From Gnetum montanum (lineage: Eukaryota; Streptophyta; Gnetopsida; Gnetales; Gnetaceae): a stretch of DNA of 39,613 nucleotides. Positions 7,662 through 16,555 of this stretch are shown here, piece after piece. How positions within the stretch are numbered: the first letter of the stretch is position 1; every line of letters begins with the position of its first letter. The notes below the pieces were generated by a model, which was not told where the DNA came from, searched no databases, and saw only the letters and a program-made list of their open reading frames with translations. The translations under genes were made by a program, and so were the position numbers. The stretch spans positions 876,120 to 915,732 of the forward strand of contig MNCI01003613.1 of the NCBI GenBank assembly GCA_015680685.1, given 5' to 3'.

Positions 7662-10085
7662 ATGGAGTCATCCCAAAACTCTAGCGCATGCACCTTCATA
7701 GTCCCCACACAAGAACAGTATAACTACATCTGTGTGAAGATTCAAGCCAACCTTCCTATTGACCACACAGAACAGGAGGCAAAATGAAACTTTGAGCACA
7801 TATACATGGGAGGTCATGAATTTTCCCCCTCTGTATATGACATCATCCCCCTTTCTGATCCTCATCATAGGCTCATCTCCCAACTCCTTATGGAAAGGAG
7901 CCAAAACTCATGGTGACCCAATGAGGAGTCCCAAAACCAACATGATGTAGATGACTTCGAGGTACAATCTGAACCTGAGGATTCATACCACACCCTCAGT
8001 CCCCACGCCTACATGAACCCATCACTTCATCCCCGCATGGGACAGACGACCACTCACCAAGTGTCAATGAGCACACAAGCACCAGTACCCCAACAGAGAT
8101 TACCCACCCCCATCTCCACCCAGTACATACCACACGTGCAAACGCATGGGGCCACTTTCACTACATCGGCCCTGCACATCCAAGGTGTCACTTCACAGTT
8201 TGTGGCTAGGCAAGGGGCCATACCCTTTGTTCAACAACCCACTCACTTCAACGTGCCACACTCCACAACCGAAACTCTGAACATCGCTCCACAGCAACAA
8301 ATGACAACCCAACAACCTCCCCAACCAACTAATCTGCCTACCACTCAAGAGTGGGTAGAAGCAAAACAGATGATGCAAGCATTAACGGATGAGGTAAAGC
8401 AACTCAAAGCTGATAACACTGAACAAGTTAAAGTACTGGATTTCTACTACGACGATCCAATTAGTCCTTCAGTGCCACCGTTAGCTTTACCCAAGGGAAT
8501 CACACTGCCCCAGTTAACCAAGTACAATGGGAAGGAAGATCCAAATGCTCACTTAGTCACGTTTCGATCAGAAACTCTATTGCTTCAAGCTTGGCCCCAC
8601 GCAATCTTGCACGTGTTTGCTATGTCCTTAACGAGCGTAGCCTTAGACTGGTACTGAGCCTTGCCTCATAACTCCATATCCTCTCTGGAGGATCTATTAC
8701 ATCAGTTCGCTACCCGGTTTAAGTACAACCTCAAGCCTGAAGCCACACTGGACAGTCTGATACAGGTGAAACAAGCACCACTCAAGCCTATGCAAAAGTT
8801 CATCCAACGATGGAGTGTAGCCCTTAACGAACTTCATGAGCCCATCCCTGAAAAGTATTTGCTTACGATTCTGAAGGGAGCCGTGAATGACTTCATTAAG
8901 TTAAAACTGTACTACCTAAGCGCTCAAATGTTGAGCCAAGCATTCACACAGATCAAGAACATTGAACAAGCTGCACAAGCCAGTAATGATCTCGCCTATG
9001 TGGCTTACAAGAACCAACATGTTGCTAAACAAAAGGTGATAACGGAAACTGTGGCCGCAAGCACAAAAACAACTAACACTAGTACCAACCTGCCTACAAC
9101 AACAGGAGCCACCTTAAGGTCCAATTTTCAACGCAAGGATCGCACTAAGTACACATCACTACCTGCGCGACCTTCGGAACTACTAGAGCACCTCCTTAAA
9201 GCCGGGCAAATCCAATACAAACACGTAGCGGAGAATGCTCGCCGCCGACATGACAGGTACTACGAACTACTGAGGAACCCCACCTTAGCAGCACCAAACG
9301 AGCCCCCAGTTCCACGACATTTCAAGTTAGACCAATTCTATCATTACTACCAGATGTCTGGTCATAATACCGACACCTGTCGTGCGTTAAAGGATGATCT
9401 ACAAGCAATGATAGAACGGGGCCAACTGAACATCAACGCCCTGAACCAACCAAGCACAAATGATGCCCCCTATTTCATAAACTCCATTAGCATAGATAGT
9501 AAGCCTAAACCTGTGCGGAAACCTTTTGTGATCCATGTGCCTCCCAGCAAGGCAACAACCCCCTCCACCTCCACGAGCAAGGGGCCTCCCATTGTCATCA
9601 ACGTGCCACCTAGAGCACCGAAGACACCCTTTGTGGTCAAAGTACCACCATAGTCGTCCGCTAAGACGTTAAACTGGCATGTTGCACCAACGACAACAAC
9701 AAAGAAACCTTTCATTATCAAGGTGCCACAACAGGCTAGTCAAATAACAACAACACCTCCTAAACTCCCATTTGTCATAAAAGTGCCACCATGCGATGGC
9801 CCCTCACTTACCTTGAGTCCAACCGTAGGAAATGTCTCAACCTCTCCTCCCTCAAGAGTCAACCTTGCCAACAACATGGATAAGCCTACCAAATGGCAGC
9901 AGAAGAGGACAAACGAACAACGAACAATACCCACAGGTGAAACAAAGGACACACCTAATATACAACAACTGAACACTAGGGGCCCTGCCCTTAATCCCAA
10001 ACAAACCAGGCCCAAGCCCTCAACCCATACAGAGGCAACCAATACAACGACAGACAACACAAACTTTGTAGCTACACTGGCCTAG
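7662..10085 (+). pseudogene. gag: Gag of element B, one frame with five stops
   Basis: Starts at ATG 7662 (CACCATGGAG, a good plant start context). The N-terminal part is acidic and Gln/Thr-rich. The capsid-like retrotransposon Gag domain follows around 8480-8990 (LDWY, LPHNSISSLEDLLHQFATRF, FIQRWSVALNEL). A CxxHxxxxxHxxxxC zinc knuckle at about 9328-9380 reads FYHYYQMSGHNTDTC: the first Cys and one His are now Tyr, each a single transition. The C-terminal part has five copies of a PFVIxVPP peptide. Stops at 7785 (TGA), 7914 (TGA), 8655 (TGA), 9651 (TAG) and 10083 (TAG) interrupt an otherwise unbroken 2.4-kb frame. Gag would form the particle that packages the RNA. Confidence 0.87.
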
Positions 10086-10564
10086 GTGAAACAAACGCTC
10101 AAACAAAAGAACACAACCATGAGCTTGTACGATTTGGTCATGACATCATCGGCTCATCGCGAAGCCTTAGCGCAAACGTTAGCATCCATTCCTGTTACAG
10201 AGGACATCCCTGCTAACATGGAATCCATCCGTGCAACGATTTCACAACACACACCACAAGGATTGGGTTCAAACACCTTAGCCTTTCGTGATGATGCAGT
10301 TAAACGTAACCCTGAACGAGGGGAAGTCACAACAGCTCCATTATCGATTAGTGTACGTGTTGGGCAATGTACCATTCGCAGAGTGCACGTTGATGATGGT
10401 GCGGCAACAAACGTAGTTCTATACCCCGTCATCGACAAACTAGGCATGGCAGATGAGATCATGCCAACAGAAACGACGTGTCTAAAATCCTTCAACAGAT
10501 CATGTGTCACAGTCAAGGGCACAATCAACTTAGCCTTTGTGGCAGGTGAACAATTCCCCACCAG
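10086..10564 (+). pseudogene. Aspartic protease of element B (cut by gap)
   Basis: In the same frame as Gag, so a Gag-protease polyprotein. The region VRVGQCTIRRVHVDDGAATN fits a retroviral-type aspartic protease with active-site triad DDGAA (the family has D-[ST/G]-G-[SA]), followed by VVLYPVIDKLGM and a later hydrophobic strand (TINLAFVAG). The second half is lost in an assembly gap starting at 10565. It would cut the polyprotein into mature parts. The upstream in-frame stop at 10083 separates it from Gag today. Confidence 0.78.
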
Positions 10565-10596
10565 NNNNNNNNNNNNNNNNNNNNNNNNNNNNNNNN
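10565..10596. other. Assembly gap (32 N)
   Basis: Unknown bases inside the protease. The frame open before the gap (ending GEQFPT) and the frame open after it differ by one, so the gap size may be inexact or the gene frameshifted there. Confidence 0.95.
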
Positions 10597-10764
10597 GACA
10601 TGTCACAGGTCTTGAAAGAGGAGCCTCTTGAAGCAACACCCACAACAACAAACACAACACCTAGAGCTAAAATGCCCAAACAAGGGGTAAAAAATGAAAG
10701 CCTCCTAGAGCAAACTAGCGCGCCTCCTAGACCATGTCCGACTAAGAAACAATTGCATAATTAA
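10597..10764 (+). CDS. Short open frame after the gap, probable end of the Gag-protease ORF
   Basis: 55 codons in a Thr/Pro/Lys-rich frame (SQVLKEEPLEATPTTTNTTP) ending TAA at 10762-10764. Composition matches the upstream polyprotein. It may be the C-terminal tail after the protease. There is no sign of RT. Confidence 0.4.
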   Translation, partial: DMSQVLKEEPLEATPTTTNTTPRAKMPKQGVKNESLLEQTSAPPRPCPTKKQLHN

Positions 10765-11009
10765 GACTCCCCTACGGTCAAAGACACGTCTAATCCCCGC
10801 CCACTCTTCACCTTTGTTCATTATGCATATGTCACCTTAGTTTGCATTATATTAGCTTACGCGCTTGCATGTGGCCCGAAAAGGCCTTAAACTACCACCT
10901 TTTCACATTAGTTTCTATTCACTTGTGCATTTCAATTCATGTTTTCTGCAGTGGCTATTTAACATTGTTTTCTCTAGTTGCTTTTGTTTACAGGATCGTA
11001 CGGACGCAC
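10765..11009 (+). other. Noncoding stretch ending in a putative splice acceptor (element B)
   Basis: T-rich sequence ending GCTTTTGTTTACAG at 10993, a strong plant 3' splice site, followed 17 bases later by ATGAATGCATCC. In element E the pol ORF begins ATGAATGCAT and is preceded by an AG at a similar distance (33715-33716, minus). Ogre-type Tat elements are known to have an intron between gag-pro and pol, so this may be that intron's 3' end. The donor site is not identified. Confidence 0.5.
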
Positions 11010-11021
11010 ATGAATGCATCC
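11010..11021 (+). pseudogene. pol: Residual start of the deleted pol ORF (element B)
   Basis: ATGAATGCATCC encodes MNAS; the pol ORF of E begins MNAY at 33705 (minus). Only about four codons are recognisable before the sequence changes to the 3' repeat array. This marks the left breakpoint of the pol deletion. Confidence 0.55.
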
Positions 11022-11027
11022 ACCCTG

Positions 11028-11310
11028 ACAGTCCTGGCATCATGACTTAAAACTGATACCACAGAATGTCCTGGCGTCATGATAGTAAACCGACACCACA
11101 GAGCTCTATCCAACATGACACTAAACTGTCACACTTATTCACCAGAGTCCGCTAAGACTATAAACTAGCTTGCCTCTTCATAGTCTGCCACGACTATAAA
11201 CTAGCATCGTACCGTCTGCTACGACGATTAACTGGCAACGTCCAACGGGTTATGACGTAAAACTAACCCATGACAGTCCGCTAAGACTATAAACTAGCAA
11301 GATCATTTCT
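11028..11310 (+). repeat. Tandem array in element B, same motif as A
   Basis: About eight diverged units such as GTCCGCTAAGACTATAAACT followed by AGC, and GTCTGCTACGACGATTAACT followed by GGCA, of 28-38 bases. The core is the same as at 1961-2428. It starts within ten bases of the pol remnant instead of 3' of integrase. Confidence 0.8.
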
Positions 11311-12178
11311 GGCACATTCATCTGCGGCTGTAATTCATGACATTTCTTCATCAATGCCTNGGATGACACCCGGAAGTTTCGTACAAAGATGCACTTCGCC
11401 GTAAATAGCAAGATAAGACAATGTTCGCGGCATACTTGGCAGGACTAAATCAAACCGTTTACTAGTACATCCCCATTCATCGACAAAATTCCCTATCCAT
11501 TCGCTAACACACTTTATCCCGGCATCCCCTTGACACACCCGGTACATTTAAAATACTGTACCGCTTTAAAGCAGCTGCAACACGCAGCACAACACCTACA
11601 CATGAGTACAAAGGTAAAGCAAAGTTTACGTCAAAAAAAAACGAGACCCCGGGCACTTCCCATATAAGCCCCAGGTGGGAAGGCAGTCGTCTCAAAACCG
11701 AGTACTCATGCCCAAAATGGTCACCAGCATCTTGTTGCATGGCTTTGGCTCCCCGCCAACAGGTTCCCCTGAACACTAAACATGGGCCTTGTTCTCCCAA
11801 AGAATGTAACACATCCTCTCGTGGCTTTGGCCCCGCCAACAGGTTCTCTCGAAAACTAACCGAGGGTCCTGTTCCGCCAAAGGACGCACATTGCATATCT
11901 GAACTCCGAGTCTGCTAAAACATTGGCTATTGGCAAGGATCAGCATGCCACATACCCAAGCATCCCCTGTCCACGGCACAATTCCTTGGTTAGTCACCAA
12001 TCCCCACGATCTCTATCCTCCTACCAGCTACAAATTCCACTTTCCCGATCCCATGTACTACTGAACACGGTGCGATGACGTCTTATTGAGTGGCAGCGGG
12101 CAACGTCTTTATCAAGTTGCTTGTGGTGTTTTGCACTTCTTTGTCGACGCTTCTCGGGTCGATTCCTCCAAGCGTCAA
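11311..12178 (+). other. Noncoding 3' spacer of element B
   Basis: No recognisable protein. Contains one ambiguous base (11360) and a direct duplication of about 70 bases (11739-11808 and 11820-11886, sharing TGGCTTTGGC and CGCCAACAGGTT). The last part matches the 3' end of the spacer of A. Confidence 0.65.
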
Positions 12179-12192
12179 TAAAGAGGGGCCAA
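12179..12192 (+). promoter_or_regulatory. Polypurine tract of element B
   Basis: TAAAGAGGGGCCAA immediately before the 3' LTR tip TGAAACACC. Confidence 0.85.
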
Positions 12193-13307
12193 TGAAACAC
12201 CACAAAATTCGGAGCTTAGTACTTGTCCGACACCAAGAAGGACCCTGAGACCCACGAGCAACCTCGGCTATATGAGATGTCATACATGGCAATCTTAGGG
12301 CTTGAAATACTTAGTTTTCACTAAGTATATTGTGCCAGCGTATACGCCCAAGTTCACACCTACAGCGTATACGCCCAGCGTATATGCTTTGTACTCTACA
12401 GCGTATACGCCTGGCACTCCAGCGTGTACACCCAGGTACAGCCAATGCATACGCTCGACGGCAAGGTCTCCAATGATAGCATGAAGACAACACCGAAGAG
12501 CAAGAATTGAAGCAAGTGGGCATCCTTCAGCATATACGCCCAGCGTATACGCTCGCATCCATCAGCGTATACGCCCGGCAGCAGCATCTTCACCCAAGTT
12601 CACACGCCCGCCTCACACGGCGTATACGCCCAGCGTATACGCCCAGTAGATGTAATATATTGTATTTTTGTAAAGTATGTGCACCAGGTCAACACGCCAC
12701 GTGTCTCCTAACCCGAGTCTAGCGTAACAACCAGTATATAAACCCCAATTTCCCACTTCACCCAGGTGGGTTGGCAAAAATCCCGGAGCATACCAGAGAA
12801 CATTTACGCTGCGCACCAGAGCTAAAACCCTCTTATGCTGGAGAGCCCTGTACGCCGCTCACACAATCTCTACGCTCCACCTACCTTGCGAACCAGTCGA
12901 GTCATCCTTGCATCCACCGGGGCCTTTCGTCCGCCTTATGTTCCCTCACAACTACGTTAGACCGGTGCACTGTACTTTGATTCTGTAATACCATTGTTTA
13001 CAATTTACGCTAATTTCTTGCATGTGTTTCTATTTACGCGCGTTTACATTTACGCCTTGTTTACATCGGTTGCACTGTTTCGCTTTGTTTACGCTTGCTA
13101 CGCTGTTTACGCATAACCCAACGTATAGCACTTCGACGTACGCTCAGGGAAATCCTTGCCTGATCCACGTGCGGACCACCCAAGGTACTCTGCCTTCGTG
13201 CATTCCAGCTCGCCCTCAGGCAAAGGTAGGGTCTTCTGTGCGCGTCCTGCGATCTCACAGTCTCTGTTTTTCCTTCCAGCCGGAGACCGACGATTTCAGG
13301 CGGTACA
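12193..13307 (+). repeat. 3' LTR of element B (1115 bp)
   Basis: Aligns with the 5' LTR from TGAAACACC to GGCGGTACA, then the target-site copy CAAGG. Contains the GCGTATACGC cluster (12339-12640, about 9 units), the G-box (12698-12703) and TATATAAA (12735-12742). Confidence 0.92.
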
Positions 13308-13312
13308 CAAGG
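13308..13312. repeat. Target-site duplication of element B (right copy)
   Basis: CAAGG, identical to 5869-5873. Confidence 0.88.
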
Positions 13313-14520
13313 CATGTGAGGTTTTGTTTTTCTCTCTAGCAGCTTAGGCAACGCATGTGCATAGGAGACTAGGCATACCGTGCGTTGGTCCCTGATAATA
13401 AGCATGTGGCATTCACTGTGGTAGGCGATCTCTTTCAGCGGTGTCGAACCTACGATAGGCAACCTCCCTAGGTTTTCTGCCACCATCGACAAGTGGCACG
13501 TGAACGGTGGCATTTGTAGTAGGTGCATTTGTGGCAAACAGCAGTAGGTAACTGTAGACAATAGTAGATGTGTGCTCCAAGTGGTAGTGTAGGGGTCCAA
13601 CCTCTCCTCTCTTTAGCAATGCGCATAGCAAACAAAATGATGTGCACACCATGAAACAAAGGCTACAAACGACGTGTTGACAGTATGCAAAGTAGATAGC
13701 GATGAAATCTCTCTCTCTTCCCCTCCTAGCGACTATGAACAAGGTCGGCTACAACAATGTTTATGATCAGATGACATGAACTAGTGGCAACAGTACAGGA
13801 CTAGAAAAAATTTAAATTTTTCAGTTACCTATTGTATTTTTATGAAGTCTTGAATTTCAAAGATAGTTACCAAAAGTCCCAACTTTCTAGTTTAATTTAT
13901 TTTGTTGAAACATCAAATAGCCTTCTCTTGAGATTATTTTTGGGATTCCATACCTATACGAAAGGCGCCCTAGGCAATAGTCTCCTTAAACGAGTTTTTT
14001 TTCTGATGTTGATGTATCTAAAATTTATGCATCAACTGTTACACCAATAGTTAAAAATAAAAAGAACCTTGAAGGCTTAACCTCTTGCTTAAGGTTTGAA
14101 ATGCATACCACTATGCTATTTCGTTGGATGAAAATAAATTCACTTTTTATTTTATTTAAGCTAGTATTCCTAGGTCCCACCTTTGCATGTTAGCAACTTT
14201 GATGACATTGCTAATATGCAGGAATGGGACCTAGGCCCAAAGATGTGTAAACATGGTTGATAATGCTTATCCAAGATGCATGAGCTAGTACATATGTAGC
14301 TATGCATCAAATGAATCAATTCTTCGAAGCGAAGAATCAAGAATTCGCAATTTAATTTGCGTTTGGGTACGCAAGCATATGCAGAGAATGGGAATGGGTT
14401 CACAAGTGGGGATGTGAATTACAAAGTAATAAAATATTTAAATCAAATATTTATTAATTTTTTTCACATTTTACTACTATTAAAATTTATTTTAAATTAA
14501 AAATTTCTGGAGAGAATATT
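13313..14520. other. Intergenic DNA right of element B
   Basis: No convincing gene. 13313-13800 resembles in texture the DNA left of element B; 13800-14160 and 14400-14520 are AT-rich. One member of a diverged direct-repeat pair lies at about 14216-14295 (GGGACC, AACATGGTTGATAATGCT, TCCAAGATGCAT); the other is at 14838-14895. Confidence 0.5.
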
Positions 14521-14524
14521 ACAT

Positions 14525-14812
14525 ACTTCTGTTCACGCTCCCGCTTCCGAAACATACAGTTTGTAAAAATTTTATGACTTTTGTACACACTTCTGTTCAC
14601 GCTCCCGTTTGAAAACGTACAGTTTATAAAAATTTTATACACTTCCGTTCACGCTCCCCCGCTTGGAAACGTACAGTTTATAAAAATTTTATACACTTCT
14701 GTTCACGCTCCCCCGCTTGGGAACGTACAGTTTATAAAAATTTTATGGTTTCTGTACGCGCGTCTGTTCACGCTCCGGCTTTGAAAACTTACAGGTCCTA
14801 AAAATTTTATGG
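14525..14812. repeat. Five tandem copies of a ~55-60 bp unit
   Basis: Each unit carries CTTCTGTTCACGCTCC, a G/A-rich linker, AACGTACAGTTTATAA and AAATTTTAT. The two middle copies are most alike and the outer ones diverged, the usual pattern of unequal exchange. No coding potential. It lies between the two members of the diverged direct repeat at 14216 and 14838. Confidence 0.85.
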
Positions 14813-14837
14813 GATTTGTAAATCTCTGGGGCATAGA

Positions 14838-14895
14838 ATGCAGAGATGGGACCCAAACACTTAACCATAGCTGATGATGCTCCTCCAAGATGCAT
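14838..14895. repeat. Second member of a diverged direct-repeat pair
   Basis: GATGGGACCC, then AACCATAGCTGATGATGCT and TCCAAGATGCAT, matching 14222-14281 in order and spacing. The pair flanks about 550 bases that include the five-copy array. It could be the ends of a small mobile element or an old duplication. Confidence 0.5.
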
Positions 14896-14931
14896 ACATA
14901 ACACAGCACAGAGTCCGAATATAGAGTGTGA

Positions 14932-15448
14932 TGCGAAGTTTAGGGTCGTGACGTTATTGTCTTACTGAAACTAAAACTCAGCGACCTCTTACAACAAAGC
15001 ATTACCAACAGGTTAAAATGTCTGCAATTCATTGATGGGAACGAAGTCAATCTACCCACGTTACGTTGTGACAGACTTGAGTCCATAGGCGTGCGAAGTT
15101 TAGGGTCGTGACGTTATTGTCTTACTGAAACTAAAACTCAGCGACCTCTTACAACAAAGCATTACCAACAGGTTAAAATGTCTGCAATTCATTGATAGGA
15201 ACGAAGTCAATCTACCCACGTTATGTTGTGACAGACTTGAGTCCATAGGCGTGCGAAGTTTAGGATCGTGACGTTATTTTCTTACTGAAACTGAAACTAA
15301 AACTCGGCGACCTCTTACGACAAAGCATTACCAACAGGTTAAAATGTCTGCAATTCATTGATAGGAACGATAGTTTAAGGTTCACAATCAACGGTAAATG
15401 AAATCAATCTACCCACGTTATGTTGTGACAGACTTAAGTCCATAGGCG
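14932..15448. repeat. Three tandem copies of a 160-bp unit beside the ERF gene
   Basis: Copies 14932-15091 and 15092-15251 are 160 bases each and nearly identical. Copy 15252-15448 is 197 bases, with about 37 extra bases near AGTTTAAGGTTCACAATC and a few substitutions. Each begins TGCGAAGTTTAGG and ends GTCCATAGGCG. The array ends 43 bases from the ERF stop codon, so it lies in that gene's 3' flank or 3' untranslated region. No ORF. Confidence 0.92.
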
Positions 15449-15491
15449 TTTTGTCTCTTGAGGTGATTACTCGCAGTTGCAGTGGCTGTAG

Positions 15492-16271
15492 TTACATACT
15501 CCATATGCTTTGAAAACAGTTGCTTCCCTCGCTTTCATAAGCGTCGTCGTCTGGAGTATCATTTTCGTGATTGAAGTGCTGCTCCATTGTGAAGTTGCAA
15601 AACTGCATTGCATCTCTTTCCAGCTCCAGTTGCAGCCATGAAACGTTGTTTTGCAAATCCCACGGGCACGGCCTATCCACTTCCGAAAAAGCAAGTGCCG
15701 CAACACTCGCAGCAGCAGAGGCAGAAACGTCCTCGTACCTGTAATCGTCATTAATGCGCTCTTCTTCCTGTTGCTGCTGCTGAAGACTGCTAGCTGGATC
15801 TCCTGCATCAGCGGCGTTTCCGTGCTCTAAAGCATACTGTCTGGAGAAATTCTTGATTTCATTAGCGGACATGCAGGTGCGAGAAGAAGAACGAGAAGAT
15901 GAAGAAGAAATTGAGGAAGATATGCTGTCGCAGGAGTCCGGAAAGTTGAATTGCGAGTTAGGTCCTCTCAGACAAAAAAGCGCAGCGTCGTAAGCCAGGG
16001 CTGCCTGTTGTGGAGTGTTATAGGAGCCGAGCCAGATCTTTCTCCTGGATCTGCAGAGCCGAATCTCGGCACCCCATTTGCCCCATTTTCTGTGCCGGAT
16101 TCCGATAAATCCAAGGCCCCCACTCAAACAATTCTCTCCTACTAGTGACTGCTCCACCTCCTGGATCTGCATCATCTTTCTTTGTTCAAACAATATAACT
16201 ATCGCTTTGAATTGAAACCGCGGCTGCTCCATCTCATATAGATAAAAGTTTCTCAGCAATCCACATCTCAT
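15492..16271 (-). CDS. AP2/ERF transcription factor, DREB A-5/group II-like
   Basis: 259 residues, intronless as is usual for ERF genes. One AP2 domain at about residues 55-112: FIGIRHRKWGKWGAEIR (DNA-binding strands with the conserved Arg/Trp residues), IWLGSYNTPQQAALAYD and LRGPNSQFNFP. RKWGKW, WLGSY and RGP..FNFP resemble group II (DREB A-5) proteins. Group members usually have Val where this has Gly67, which may alter DRE binding. After the domain come poly-Ser (about 120-135), a Gln/Glu run (about 165-175) and LQLEL at 213-217, which fits the LxLxL form of the EAR repression motif. The acidic C-terminus ends QSIWSM. Expected role: nuclear regulator of stress-responsive genes, possibly a repressor. 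Met14, Met33 or Met34 could also be the start. It looks intact, the only such gene here. Confidence 0.88.
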   Translation of the reverse strand: MRCGLLRNFYLYEMEQPRFQFKAIVILFEQRKMMQIQEVEQSLVGENCLSGGLGFIGIRHRKWGKWGAEIRLCRSRRKIWLGSYNTPQQAALAYDAALFCLRGPNSQFNFPDSCDSISSSISSSSSRSSSRTCMSANEIKNFSRQYALEHGNAADAGDPASSLQQQQQEEERINDDYRYEDVSASAAASVAALAFSEVDRPCPWDLQNNVSWLQLELERDAMQFCNFTMEQHFNHENDTPDDDAYESEGSNCFQSIWSM

Positions 16272-16555
16272 ATTATTGTTGTCTTTACTACAACAAGAAG
16301 AGGTTACGCTGCTTACGTAACGTGTTATCTATAGACGCGTGTTTTGCAGCGTCTTGGATTTGGACATTTATGGGGCGTTCAGTGCAGCGAAATTTGTGGA
16401 TGTGCGCCAAACTTCTTTTCTGTCCTGATAGGCCACATGCGTCCGAACCATCGCTGCATGGACCCGTCCATGGCCATAGCATATCTATGTATAGTTTAAC
16501 CCTGCTTTTTCTAATGTTTTGAATATCGATTCTTTATGCTGATATGTTTGCGTAA
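16272..16555. other. Intergenic, upstream of the ERF gene
   Basis: Should hold the ERF promoter (minus strand). I see no clear TATA box at a sensible distance. No ORF of interest. Confidence 0.4.

Larger units (their letters stand above)
5874..13307 (+). mobile_element. Element B: complete Gag-protease-only Tat-type LTR retrotransposon
   Basis: A 7434-bp insertion with both LTRs, TSD, primer-binding site, Gag, aspartic protease, putative intron end, repeat array and polypurine tract. Nothing between the protease and the 3' LTR resembles RT, RNase H or integrase. The trace ATGAATGCATCC at 11010-11021 matches the start of the pol ORF of E and runs straight into the repeat array, so pol seems to have been deleted as a block. 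Elements with Gag but no pol are known in plants as TR-GAG or non-autonomous LTR elements and depend on partners for enzymes. The 32-base assembly gap at 10565-10596 is an uncertainty; if its size is only nominal, more sequence could be missing there. Confidence 0.88.

Noticed and set aside
7785-10085. Programmed stop-codon readthrough as explanation for the in-frame stops
   Set aside because: Stops are too many, of different types and scattered, and conserved catalytic residues are mutated by the same kind of change; decay is simpler.
10154-10660. 168-codon minus-strand open frame crossing the N gap
   Set aside because: Antisense shadow of the protease region of B, and its length depends on unknown bases.
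11504-11896. 130-codon minus-strand frame with repeated AGPKPREDV-like peptides
   Set aside because: It reflects the 70-bp direct duplication in the spacer of B, read on the antisense strand; no known domain.
13061-13600. 179-codon minus-strand open frame
   Set aside because: It spans the 3' LTR end and flanking DNA of element B, crossing the insertion junction, so it cannot be an old gene; the 5' LTR copy is not open in the same way.
16310-16325. GTTACG...CGTAAC hairpin upstream of the ERF gene
   Set aside because: Short (6 bp) and isolated; not enough to call a regulatory element, despite resembling the LTR palindrome arms.
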